A DNA stretch of 64,000 bases from an uncultured Bacteroidaceae bacterium (GTDB taxonomy: Bacteria > Bacteroidota > Bacteroidia > Bacteroidales > Bacteroidaceae), in assembly GCA_905234735.1 (NCBI GenBank), contig CAJOJA010000020.1, positions 1 to 64,000 of the forward strand, in the 5' to 3' direction. Position numbers and translations under genes: made by a program. Numbering within the stretch: position 1 is the first letter of the stretch; the number at the start of each line of letters is the position of its first letter. The notes below the pieces were generated by a model. That model made no database searches and was not told where the DNA came from. It saw only the letters and a program-made list of their open reading frames with translations. Below are positions 26,264 through 35,023 of the stretch, in pieces.

Positions 26264-27502
26264 ATGTACTCGATAGTCATATACATCTCTCAGTTGCTGG
26301 TCATATTGGTCAGCCCTTTCCATAAGAAGGCTCGTACCTTGTTGAATGGGCAGCGCGATACATTCCGTATTCTGAAGCAGAAAGTCGACAAACAAGCCCG
26401 TTACGTATGGTTCCATGCAGCCTCGCTTGGCGAGTTCGAGCAGGGGCGTCCACTGATGGAACGTATGCGTCGCTTGCATCCCGAATACAAGATTTTGCTT
26501 ACCTTCTTTTCGCCTTCAGGCTACGAGGTGCGGAAGAATTACGAGGGGGCCGACATCGTCTGCTACTTGCCCTTCGACACGCCCAGCAATGTGTTCCGAT
26601 TCTTCCACCACGTGCGGCCCGAAATGGCCTTTTTCATCAAGTACGAGTTCTGGGCCAACTACATGTGGGCCTGCCAGCACTACCACATCCCCCTGTATAG
26701 CGTTAGCAGCATCTTCCGCCCGAACAAGGTGTTTTTCCGTTGGTACGGACGCACCTATGCCCGGGTGCTGCGCTACGTGACCTACTTCTTTGTGCAGGAC
26801 GAACAGAGCCGTGAACTTTTGGCCAGTCGGGGTATTACGGAGAACGTTGCCATTGTAGGTGATACTCGTTTCGACCGGGTTATCGACATTGCCCGTCAGG
26901 CAAAGGAGCTTCCGCTTGTAGAACAATTCTGCAAAGGAACCCCCTTCGTCTTTGTGGCTGGCAGCAGTTGGTCTCCCGACGAGGATATTATCATCCCGTA
27001 TTTCAATAGTCATCCGGGCATGAAGTTAATTCTGGCGCCGCACGTCATTGATGAACCCCATTTGCAACAGATAGAACAAAAACTACACCGTCCGGCGTTG
27101 CGCTACACCGAGGCTACGGAGAATGCCATTGCTCAAGCCGACTGCCTCATTATCAACTGTTACGGACTGCTTTCTAGCATCTATCGCTACGGTCATGTGG
27201 CGTACGTGGGCGGTGGCTTTGGTGTGGGTATACACAACGTGCCCGAAGCAGCTGTCTATGGCATACCTGTGCTTTTCGGCCCTAATAACAAGGGTTTCCG
27301 TGAGGCGCAGGATTTGTTGCGTTTGGGCGGATGTTTCGAAATTACAGGTCAGACGTTGTTTAATGCTATCGTTGACCGCATGATGAACGAAAGTTCATTG
27401 CGCGAAGAACGTGGTGCGCTTTGCCGTGAGTATATTGTCAGCAATGCGGGAGCCTCGGACACCATATTCCGTTTAATCTCAGGAAATCCTCGTGAATCCT
27501 AG
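26264..27502 (+). CDS. waaA: 3-deoxy-D-manno-octulosonic acid (Kdo) transferase
   Basis: 412 residues: an N-terminal membrane anchor (~3-18), then YVWFHAASLGEFEQGRPL, FFSPSGYEVRKNY, FIKYEFWANY and in the C-terminal domain VAYVGGGFGVGIHNVPEAAVYG, the donor-site signature of WaaA/KdtA. It transfers Kdo from CMP-Kdo to lipid A precursor at the inner membrane, an early step of lipopolysaccharide core assembly. The start ATG comes 2 bp after gltX, so the two are co-transcribed. Confidence 0.94.
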   Translation: MYSIVIYISQLLVILVSPFHKKARTLLNGQRDTFRILKQKVDKQARYVWFHAASLGEFEQGRPLMERMRRLHPEYKILLTFFSPSGYEVRKNYEGADIVCYLPFDTPSNVFRFFHHVRPEMAFFIKYEFWANYMWACQHYHIPLYSVSSIFRPNKVFFRWYGRTYARVLRYVTYFFVQDEQSRELLASRGITENVAIVGDTRFDRVIDIARQAKELPLVEQFCKGTPFVFVAGSSWSPDEDIIIPYFNSHPGMKLILAPHVIDEPHLQQIEQKLHRPALRYTEATENAIAQADCLIINCYGLLSSIYRYGHVAYVGGGFGVGIHNVPEAAVYGIPVLFGPNNKGFREAQDLLRLGGCFEITGQTLFNAIVDRMMNESSLREERGALCREYIVSNAGASDTIFRLISGNPRES

Positions 27503-27526
27503 ACATACCTAGGCTAAAAAAATACC

Positions 27527-30337
27527 GTGATGAAAAGATACGTTCTCCTCTTTCTCATTTTCTTATTCACGCCTTCTCTCATTTTCTCCAGGTCTCGCAC
27601 CATCCGCCGTGTGGAGCCCGTATGTGTAGAGGCGACAGAGGGGACAGTGGCCGTTCTGCCTTGGCAGGTGTGGGTGACCTACGGCAATGGACGAGGGGAG
27701 TGGCGACAGACGCGATGGACTAATTCGCTGCGCACCGCAGAGGAGGCACAGACTCGCGTGCCTGCAGGTTCATCTTATGAGATAGATGGGTATATCATAG
27801 GTGACAATACTACCGACGAAGGTTTCCCAATTAAGGCTCAAGTGAGTGTAGTGGCCAGACATGCAGCTGTACCAAGTGCACAGCCCGTAGCTCATCCGTT
27901 ACCCTTGGGCGATGTGCAGTTGATTGGGCAGAATCGCCTGACCAACAACCGCGACCTGCTCATTCGTCAGATTCTGTCGTGGGATGTGGCTCAGCAACTC
28001 TATAACTATCGCGACACCTACGGTCTGTCGACCGAGGGTTATCCCGTGGCCGACGGCTGGGATTCCCCTACGACGAAACTGAAGGGACACGGGTCGGGAC
28101 ATTACATGTCGGCCTTGGCCTTTGCCTTCGCTTCGGCACAGGACGAGGCCACCCGCACGGAACTGCGCAGCCGCATCCGCCGTATGGTGGACGAGCTGCG
28201 CGCTTGTCAGGAACGGACCTTTGTGTGGAACGACTCGCTGGGCCGCTATTGGGAGGCTCGCGACCTTGCGCCGGAGGCTGAACTGCGTGGGCTGAAAGGC
28301 TCGTGGGCAGCCTTCGCTGAATATAAGAAAGACTATCGTCTCTACGGATATGGCTACCTGAATGCCATCCCGGCCCAGCATCCCGTGCTGATAGAGATGT
28401 ATCGCGCGTATAACAATGAGGAATGGGTGTGGGCGCCCTACTACAGCATCCACAAGCAACTGGCAGGACTCATCGATATTGCCAATAACATCGACGAACG
28501 CGAGATTGCCCAGAAGGCCCTGCTCATTGCCAAGGACATGGGGCTGTGGGTGTGGAACCGTCTGCACTACCGTACCTTCGTCGATACCGAAGGCACACGG
28601 GAGGAGCGTCGCAGCCGTCCCGGCAACCGCTACGAGATGTGGAACATGTACATCGCCGGCGAGGTGGGAGGCATGGCGGAGAGCCTGAGCCGCCTGTCCG
28701 AGATGGTAAGCAATGCCGACGAGCGGGCCCGGCTGCTGGAGGCGGCTTCCTATTTCGATGCTCCAGCCTTCTTCGAGCCCTTGAGTCGTAACATCGACGA
28801 CATCCGCACGCGACATGCCAACCAGCACATTCCCATGATAACGGGAGCCCTGCGTTCGTATCGGGGCAACGGCAATCCCTATTACTACCGCCTGGCGCTG
28901 AACTTCTGGAACCTGGTGCAGGGCCGCTACATGTATGCTATGGGGGGCGTGGGCAACGGCGAGATGTTCCGTCAGCCCTACACGCAGATGCTGAGCATGA
29001 ACACCAACGTCATGAGCGACTACCATCGAAACATCCATCCCAACCCAGACATCAACGAGACGTGCTGCGCCTATAACCTGGCCAAGCTGACCAAGGACTT
29101 GAACTGCTACACGCCCGACGATGCCCGGCTGATGGACTACTACGAACGTGTCCTGTACAACCAGATTGTGGGTTCGGTGCACCCCACCCACTACGGCGTC
29201 TGCTACCAGTATGCCGTGGGGCTGAATGCCACGAAACCCTTCGGCAACGAGACACCGCAGTCCACTTGCTGCGGCGGCACGGGAGCCGAGAACCATGTGA
29301 AGTATCAGGAGGCGGCCTATTTCGTCAACGACTCCAGCCTGTGGATTGCCCTCTATCTGCCTACCATAGCCCATTGGAAGGAGAAAGGCGTCACATTGCG
29401 CCAGGAGTGTGAATGGCCTGCCGAGAAGACATGCATCACGATTGAAGGCAACGCCGAATTCGTCCTGAAACTGCGTGTGCCCTACTGGGCCACCGAAGGC
29501 TTCAAGGTGCGCCTGAACGGCAAGACCCTTTCACCCTCAATGTTCAATGTCCGAAACTTCCAGCCATCATCCTACATCTCTCTTCCTCGCCGCCAATGGC
29601 AGAAGGGCGATGTCGTGGAGGTGGTGATGCCCTTCGCGAAGCACATCTGCTATGGGCCCGACAAGATGGACCTGGCCGCTACGGCACAGGGGCAAACCCA
29701 TTTTGCCCCCCAATGGATGGGCGCGCTGATGTTGGGCCCGCTGGTGATGGCTACGCCCGATGTGAAGACATGGGAAGAAGCAGACTTGCGCCTCTCTGCC
29801 GACCTTCGTGAAATTGAGCGAATACCGTCAAAAGACAATGGCGCTGCCGACAACCTTCAATCTTCAATCTTTAATCTTCGGTTGGAGAATCTAACTTTCC
29901 AGCCAGACTATTGGCAGACGGGACATGCAACCCACTATCTCCGTTTGAATCAGGGTGAGGTGAAGCAGAAGTCGAAGACTGGTCAGGGAGAATGGAACAC
30001 ACTCATTCAGCAGGCCCGGGAACGCGAGGCCGACTCAAAGGCGTGGGCTCCGTATGGCTACAAACGGATGCTGAAGGCAATGCAGGATAAGGACGTTTCT
30101 GCCCTGAAGACGGCGCTGACCACGATGCGCCCCAGTAACCTGGCCGAGCCCGAGGACCTGAACGAACTGCTCACCCTGCTGACACAGGCCAAGCAGGTAC
30201 GCGACAAATCGACAGCCCTGCGCGAGGCCATCGAGTATGCCGACATGGTGGTGCAGTACGTCAACGACGGTTCCGGCACGCACGACTTGATACAGAAGGC
30301 TACGCAGCAGTTGCGCAGCGCCTTCCCGCATCCTTAA
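27527..30337 (+). CDS. GH127-family glycoside hydrolase with N-terminal Ig-like domain
   Basis: 936 residues. Signal peptide to ~24, a Big_4-type Ig-like domain (~35-90, VLPWQVWVTYGNGRGEWRQT), then the GH127 (DUF1680) alpha/alpha toroid. The zinc-cysteine active site is present: NETCC (Glu ~510, Cys ~512) and STCCGGTGAEN (Cys ~581-582, one of them the nucleophile in the characterised Bifidobacterium beta-L-arabinofuranosidase HypBA1). The likely role is removal of beta-L-arabinofuranose from plant glycoproteins or pectin. No T9SS tail is seen. Residues ~776-786 (NLQSSIFNLR) are encoded by a TCAATCTTCAATCTTTAATC minirepeat. A paralogue lies 545 bp downstream. Confidence 0.86.
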   Translation: MMKRYVLLFLIFLFTPSLIFSRSRTIRRVEPVCVEATEGTVAVLPWQVWVTYGNGRGEWRQTRWTNSLRTAEEAQTRVPAGSSYEIDGYIIGDNTTDEGFPIKAQVSVVARHAAVPSAQPVAHPLPLGDVQLIGQNRLTNNRDLLIRQILSWDVAQQLYNYRDTYGLSTEGYPVADGWDSPTTKLKGHGSGHYMSALAFAFASAQDEATRTELRSRIRRMVDELRACQERTFVWNDSLGRYWEARDLAPEAELRGLKGSWAAFAEYKKDYRLYGYGYLNAIPAQHPVLIEMYRAYNNEEWVWAPYYSIHKQLAGLIDIANNIDEREIAQKALLIAKDMGLWVWNRLHYRTFVDTEGTREERRSRPGNRYEMWNMYIAGEVGGMAESLSRLSEMVSNADERARLLEAASYFDAPAFFEPLSRNIDDIRTRHANQHIPMITGALRSYRGNGNPYYYRLALNFWNLVQGRYMYAMGGVGNGEMFRQPYTQMLSMNTNVMSDYHRNIHPNPDINETCCAYNLAKLTKDLNCYTPDDARLMDYYERVLYNQIVGSVHPTHYGVCYQYAVGLNATKPFGNETPQSTCCGGTGAENHVKYQEAAYFVNDSSLWIALYLPTIAHWKEKGVTLRQECEWPAEKTCITIEGNAEFVLKLRVPYWATEGFKVRLNGKTLSPSMFNVRNFQPSSYISLPRRQWQKGDVVEVVMPFAKHICYGPDKMDLAATAQGQTHFAPQWMGALMLGPLVMATPDVKTWEEADLRLSADLREIERIPSKDNGAADNLQSSIFNLRLENLTFQPDYWQTGHATHYLRLNQGEVKQKSKTGQGEWNTLIQQAREREADSKAWAPYGYKRMLKAMQDKDVSALKTALTTMRPSNLAEPEDLNELLTLLTQAKQVRDKSTALREAIEYADMVVQYVNDGSGTHDLIQKATQQLRSAFPHP

Positions 30338-30349
30338 AAGCTTTCGTGT

Positions 30350-30591
30350 TTATTTGTTGCTGAATCGTTCGCCCACAAAGCCTTTCCCAACCTCGCCACT
30401 CATTAGGTCGAAGTGTAGGAACAGGGGCGGGGTGGGCGAGAGGTCGTAATAGTCCATCTCGGCTATGGGCAGGCAGAAGTACACCATCTTGTCATACCCA
30501 TGGGAAGTACGTGCTCGATGATTTCATTCATTTTACCAACACTCACGGCGGCGTAGTTCTTGCCGCTCTTAATCATTTCAATCTGTTTCAT
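30350..30591 (-). pseudogene. Frameshifted ~81-codon gene of unknown family
   Basis: ATG at 30591 begins MKQIEMIKSGKNYAAVSVGK and runs to VLPMG. One base later the frame changes and continues YDKMVYFCLPIAEMDYYDLS...FVGERFSNK to a TAA at 30350. Together these look like one small protein interrupted by a single missing base near 30495-30505 (ATGGG-TATGAC). Both parts have believable codon use and the gene has its own promoter. I do not recognise the family. If read correctly it would be a ~81-residue cytoplasmic protein. Apart from this gene and two promoters the 30338-30881 gap appears empty. Confidence 0.5.
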
Positions 30592-30629
30592 AATCTTGTT
30601 GTTTATAATTGTTATTTCGAATGACGCTG

Positions 30630-30637
30630 CAAAGGTA
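30630..30637 (-). promoter_or_regulatory. -7 box for the frameshifted small gene
   Basis: TACCTTTG on the minus strand (30637-30630); a TTG lies 21 bp upstream on that strand, giving a good Bacteroidota promoter about 39 nt before the ATG at 30591. Confidence 0.55.
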
Positions 30638-30850
30638 CGGCAAGTTTTCCGTCCCTGCAAGAGGGCACCGTTTGGTGTCATAGTTACCAAATGGTAGGAA
30701 TTGCGTATGTTTGGGCATTGGATATTTTTGACGGATTCTGATTGTCTGTTGTGTAACGATAATCAGTCGCAGCGCTATATCTACCTCATATATTTTACAT
30801 CAGTATAACTATTTGAGACGACAGATGAAAAGAAATTGCTTTTTATTTCG

Positions 30851-30858
30851 TACCTTTG
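30851..30858 (+). promoter_or_regulatory. -7 box of the second GH127 gene
   Basis: TACCTTTG at 30851-30858, 24 nt before the ATG at 30882. The -33 region is poor in matches. Confidence 0.55.
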
Positions 30859-30881
30859 CACCAAACATATAACACAACGCT

Positions 30882-33800
30882 ATGAAGAAGACAATGTTTG
30901 TGGCCCTCGTGCTGGGCCTTGCGCTCACCGTGAAAGGACAAAGTGAGCTGTATCCCGAACACTTCAACCTCAGCCAGGTAACCCTGACGGACGGTCCCAT
31001 GAAGACAGCGATGGACCTGAACCTCAACCATCTGATGCAGTACGATGTGGACCGCCTGCTGACACCCTTCGTCCGTCAGTCGGGACTGGGGGCAACCACT
31101 GATACCAAGAGCCCCTACTACAAGTGGGAAACGAAGCACCCCAACTTTAAGAACTGGGGCGGCGATGCCGGTTTCGACCTCAGTGGTCATGTGGGCGGTC
31201 ACTATCTGTCGGCCTTGGCCCTGGGCTATGCTGCCTGTCACGATGCCGACATGCAGGCGAAGCTGAAAAGCCGGCTCGACTACATGCTCGGTGTAATGTG
31301 GGACTGCCAGTCGAACTACGACAAGGATACCGATGGCCTGTACGGCTTCATCGGCGGACAGCCCATCAACGACTCTTGGCGCGCCCTCTATCGCGGCGAC
31401 CTGTCGAAGATACAGTCGAACTGGGGCTGGGTTCCCTTCTATTGCCAACACAAGATACTGGCCGGACTGCGCGATGCCTACCTCTACGGAGGCAGCGAAC
31501 GGGCACGCGAGATGTTCCGCAAGTTGGCCGACTGGAGCGTGAACCTCGTAGCCAAGGTGTCGGATAATGATTTCGAGGGATTCCTGAACTGTGAGCACGG
31601 CGGCATGAACGAGAGCATGCTGGATGCCTATCAGCTGTTTGGTGACCAAAAATACCTGAAGGCTGCCAAGAAATATACCCACAAGAGCATGCTGAATGGT
31701 ATGCAGACGTTGTCGAAGACTTTCCTCGACGGCAAACATGCCAACACACAGGTGCCAAAGTTCATCGGTATGGAACGTATCTTCGAACAGGATGCCACGT
31801 CTGTTTCGTATCGCAAGGCTGCTGAGAACTTCTGGCAGGATGTGGCCACGAACCGTACGGTGTGCATCGGTGGTAACTCCGTGGGCGAGCACTTCCTGGC
31901 TGCTGCCAATGCCAACCGCTACATCGACCATCTGGACGGCCCCGAATCGTGCAACACGAACAATATGCTGAAGTTCTCCGAGATGTTGTTCGACCGCACC
32001 CACAATGCCCGCTATGCCGACTTCTACGAGAATGCGATGTGGAACCATATCCTCTCGACGCAAGATCCTACGACGGGCGGCTATGTCTATTTCACCACGC
32101 TGCGCCCCCAGGGCTACCGCATCTATTCCCAGCCCAACATGGGCATGTGGTGCTGCGTGGGTACAGGAATGGAGAATCATTCTAAGTATGGACATTTCAT
32201 CTATACCCACGAGGGTAAGGAGACGCTCTACGTCAACCTGTTCACTGCTTCGCGTCTGGAAAGTGACGATTTCGTCGTAACTCAGGAAACGAACTTCCCC
32301 AACACTGGCTCCACCGAACTCACTATCGGCAAGGCTGGTCGCTACACCATTGCCATCCGTCATCCGGAGTGGGCTGGCCAGGGCTACGAATGGTCGGTGA
32401 ACGGAGAAAAGGTCGGTCACGAAATAGAGCATGGCAAGGCCTATTATGTTAAGGAAACACGCGACTGGAAGGTGGGCGACAAGATTGTTGTCAACCTCGA
32501 TATGCAGTTGCGTTATGAGGTATGTCCCAACTACACGGACTACATTGCTTTCAAGTATGGTCCCATCCTGCTGGGTGCTGCCACTACGGCTGCCAGCGAA
32601 AGCGAAGCAGAGTCTACGGGTCTGGTCTACGAAGCCCTGCAGAACGAGTACGCCAAGGACGGACGTATGGACCATGCCCCTGGTTCAATGGCTACGATGA
32701 AGAACCTGCTTTCGGCTCCGTTGCTCATCGGCGACCGTGCCGACGTGCTGAAACGCGTTGAGCGTCTGCGCAGTGCCGACCTCAGCTTCACTATCGATGC
32801 CTCGCGTCCGGGTGTGGAGACCTATAAGTGGACTTCGCTGAAGCTGATTCCCTTCTATCAGATTCATCACCAGCGCTACATGTGTTACTGGTATCAGCAG
32901 ACACCCGAAGCCTTTGCCCAAAGCGATATGGCCAAGAAGGAAGCCGAAAACGAAGCCCTGCAGGGTCGTACGCTGGACTTCGTGGTTCCTGGTGAACAGC
33001 AGAGCGAGGCCGGACACGAATATAACTACTCCAGCAATTCCGGCAAAGGTAACTATAATGGCGAGAGCTATCGCGATGCTCAGGCAGGAGGCTATGTACA
33101 GTATGCATTGTACAACCAAGAAGGTGTGATCGACGGGTTGGCCATTATGTGTCGCTTCACTACGGCCGATAAGGGACGTAAGGCCACACTGTTGGTGGAC
33201 GGAAAGGTAATTGCCACCATCACTATCCCCTCCAGCGTAAAGGGTTCGGAGAATGGCTTCTATAACATAGAATATCCCATTCCTGCCTCGCTGGCTACGA
33301 AGTCAAATGGCAAGGCCAAGGATAAGTTCGTGGTACGCCTGTCGGCTACTGGCGGAACGCCGAATCCCGGTCTCTACGGTCTGCGCCTGATGAAGGAATA
33401 CAGTGCTGAGGACCACGCCTATAGGTTCCGTGCCACCGACTGGATTACTGGTGATGCCAACCGCATTCCGGCCAGTGCCATCACGTACGACACGGAGAAC
33501 AATGTGATTAAGGCCAAAAGTCGGGGCAACAACAACATTGCCTTGATGATGAAGTACGAGAATCAGGACTATGACATCGATCCATCACAAATCTATTTGG
33601 TTGTGCGTGGCAAGGGATTAAGTCTGAGCGACACCCATTCCTACCTGTGGTGGTTGAATGGTTCGAACCACGGAACACAGGTGAAACCCACTAAGAGTAA
33701 GAATATTACGGTAAACGACGAATCCCAGGCTATGATTGCCTGGGATTTGACAAAGAGCGGACTCTACGAGAATTTCTCGGGCGACCGTCCCAGCGTGTGT

Positions 33801-34037
33801 GTGGGACAGACCATTTTCGGTCTGACAGCGTCTGCCAGCGACGGTTCGTGTGAAATCTACGATATCAACTACGTGGCCGACCTGACGGAGTACGAGAATG
33901 TGGCTACCAACGTCGCTCGCATCGGTAGCGATAACCCTTCAGAAAACTCCTCAGCATATTATACGCTAAAGGGCACCCAGGGCTACACGCCTGGCAAGAA
34001 TGTCTATATCCATCGTGGCCGCAAGGTGGTCCGTTAG
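30882..34037 (+). CDS. GH127-family glycoside hydrolase with T9SS-like C-terminal end
   Basis: 1051 residues. Signal peptide ~1-19 (ends TVKGQ), GH127/DUF1680 domain with LTDGPMKTAMDLNLNHLMQY, the cysteine-zinc site GPESCNTNN (Cys ~357) and MWCCVGTGMEN (Cys ~424-425), then C-terminal beta-sandwich domains from ~640 on (a DUF4986-like block and a carbohydrate-binding-like region around 720-830). It ends YTPGKNVYIHRGRKVVR, which resembles the sorting tail of T9SS cargo. Probably a beta-L-arabinofuranosidase or related enzyme on the surface. Divergent enough from the first GH127 protein (27527-30337) to suggest different substrates or linkages. Confidence 0.88.
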   Translation: MKKTMFVALVLGLALTVKGQSELYPEHFNLSQVTLTDGPMKTAMDLNLNHLMQYDVDRLLTPFVRQSGLGATTDTKSPYYKWETKHPNFKNWGGDAGFDLSGHVGGHYLSALALGYAACHDADMQAKLKSRLDYMLGVMWDCQSNYDKDTDGLYGFIGGQPINDSWRALYRGDLSKIQSNWGWVPFYCQHKILAGLRDAYLYGGSERAREMFRKLADWSVNLVAKVSDNDFEGFLNCEHGGMNESMLDAYQLFGDQKYLKAAKKYTHKSMLNGMQTLSKTFLDGKHANTQVPKFIGMERIFEQDATSVSYRKAAENFWQDVATNRTVCIGGNSVGEHFLAAANANRYIDHLDGPESCNTNNMLKFSEMLFDRTHNARYADFYENAMWNHILSTQDPTTGGYVYFTTLRPQGYRIYSQPNMGMWCCVGTGMENHSKYGHFIYTHEGKETLYVNLFTASRLESDDFVVTQETNFPNTGSTELTIGKAGRYTIAIRHPEWAGQGYEWSVNGEKVGHEIEHGKAYYVKETRDWKVGDKIVVNLDMQLRYEVCPNYTDYIAFKYGPILLGAATTAASESEAESTGLVYEALQNEYAKDGRMDHAPGSMATMKNLLSAPLLIGDRADVLKRVERLRSADLSFTIDASRPGVETYKWTSLKLIPFYQIHHQRYMCYWYQQTPEAFAQSDMAKKEAENEALQGRTLDFVVPGEQQSEAGHEYNYSSNSGKGNYNGESYRDAQAGGYVQYALYNQEGVIDGLAIMCRFTTADKGRKATLLVDGKVIATITIPSSVKGSENGFYNIEYPIPASLATKSNGKAKDKFVVRLSATGGTPNPGLYGLRLMKEYSAEDHAYRFRATDWITGDANRIPASAITYDTENNVIKAKSRGNNNIALMMKYENQDYDIDPSQIYLVVRGKGLSLSDTHSYLWWLNGSNHGTQVKPTKSKNITVNDESQAMIAWDLTKSGLYENFSGDRPSVCVGQTIFGLTASASDGSCEIYDINYVADLTEYENVATNVARIGSDNPSENSSAYYTLKGTQGYTPGKNVYIHRGRKVVR

Positions 34038-34143
34038 GCCTTAACAGCACCGGATATCCGTAGACCGTCCCGATGTTTCCCGACATCAGCCCCCTTTTGC
34101 TTCAAGTACATCCTGTCATGATCTGGCTTCCCGATAGTTCAAT

Positions 34144-34299
34144 ATGAATAGAAGAATAGAAGAAAGGTTATTGTTTGGAGCAGCAGCGTTGCTTCTTACT
34201 TTCCTTGCTGGCTGTCATACCGGGGATGTATCAGAAGCCCAGAGATTCGAGGCGAGTGTCAGAAAGGAACTGCCTTTCCGCGTCGATTCCCTGGAATGA
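34144..34299 (+). CDS. Short lipoprotein, possibly the N-terminus of a broken gene
   Basis: 51 residues: MNRRIEERLLFGAAALLLTF then LAGC (lipobox, Cys ~29) and ~22 further residues to a TGA. One frame over, the reading continues in a protein-like way (WNDIKVLWRNFQLTHLP, to a TAA at about 34353), so an indel near 34285-34295 may have truncated a longer lipoprotein. Either a tiny lipoprotein or a pseudogene; the family is not recognised. The rest of the 34038-34418 gap holds nothing else recognisable. Confidence 0.4.
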   Translation: MNRRIEERLLFGAAALLLTFLAGCHTGDVSEAQRFEASVRKELPFRVDSLE

Positions 34300-34380
34300 C
34301 ATCAAGGTTCTCTGGCGTAACTTCCAGCTGACCCACCTTCCCTGTAACTAATCACACTCTACCCTTGTCGTCACAACTCC

Positions 34381-34423
34381 GATAATCCCCAATCGATGTG
34401 CTAATCACCGGTTGGGGATTATT
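34381..34423 (+). terminator. Convergent terminator hairpin
   Basis: TAATCCCCAA (34383-34392) pairs with TTGGGGATTA (34412-34421), with a 19-nt loop. It sits between the plus-strand GH127 side and the minus-strand carbonic anhydrase, whose TAA stop lies in the right arm. T-runs are short, so termination may be weak. Confidence 0.55.
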
Positions 34424-35000
34424 CATTGTTACGGTAATCTTCGCTGCGAGTAATCACCTGGGTGTTGGCGGGGTCGCTGTCGGCCTCGCGGAACCAGTCG
34501 CTGTACTCGATGTAGTGGCGGGCATAGGTCTTGTTCAGGGCTTGTGCCTGTTCGGGGTCGACCTTTTTAATGAACTTGGCAGGCACGCCGCCCCAGAGTT
34601 CGCCGTCGCCAATCTGCGTGTTGGAGAGTACCAAGGCACCGGCAGCCACGATGGCTCCCTTGCCCACAACGGCATGGTCCAGTACGGTGGCTCCCATACC
34701 GATGAGTGCACCATCCTTGACCTCACAGCCGTGCAGGGTGACGGAGTGACCGATGGTGACATCGTCGCCCAGGATGCAGGGGGCTTTGCCGTTGAGGGTG
34801 TGGATGCACGAATTGTCCTGAATATTGGTGCGGTTGCCAACCTTAATATAATGTACATCGCCACGGACAACGGCGTTGAACCATACGGTGCAGTCGTCGC
34901 CCATTTCCACGTTGCCTACGATGACCGCTCCTTCTGAGAAATAGCAGTGCCGTCCGAAGCGGGGGGCGGGCATGCCTTTGAGTTTCTTTATGATTGCCAT
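34419..35000 (-). CDS. Gamma-class carbonic anhydrase family protein
   Basis: 193 residues of left-handed beta-helix hexapeptide repeats (AVIVGN VEMGDD CTVWFN ... ALIGMG ATVLDH AVVGKG AIVAAG) and a C-terminal helix. The three zinc histidines expected of the gamma class are present: H67 (SCIHTLNG), H85 and H90 (GHSVTLHG). RGDVHYIKVGNRTNIQDN matches the family core. Members hydrate CO2 or have lost activity; many in this subgroup are only called YrdA/PaaY-like. It is followed 23 bp downstream of the aminopeptidase P gene, likely one operon with the next two upstream genes. Confidence 0.88.
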   Translation of the reverse strand: MAIIKKLKGMPAPRFGRHCYFSEGAVIVGNVEMGDDCTVWFNAVVRGDVHYIKVGNRTNIQDNSCIHTLNGKAPCILGDDVTIGHSVTLHGCEVKDGALIGMGATVLDHAVVGKGAIVAAGALVLSNTQIGDGELWGGVPAKFIKKVDPEQAQALNKTYARHYIEYSDWFREADSDPANTQVITRSEDYRNNE

Positions 35001-35023
35001 GATTTTTATGGGACTTGTATGAC

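Noticed and set aside
27899..29374. 491-codon minus-strand frame opposite the first GH127 gene
   Set aside because: Shadow of the GH127 gene; the real frame has signal peptide and active-site motifs.
30843..32675. 610-codon minus-strand frame opposite the second GH127 gene
   Set aside because: Antisense shadow; composition (His/Val/Gln-rich) is typical of reversed coding DNA and no start context is present.
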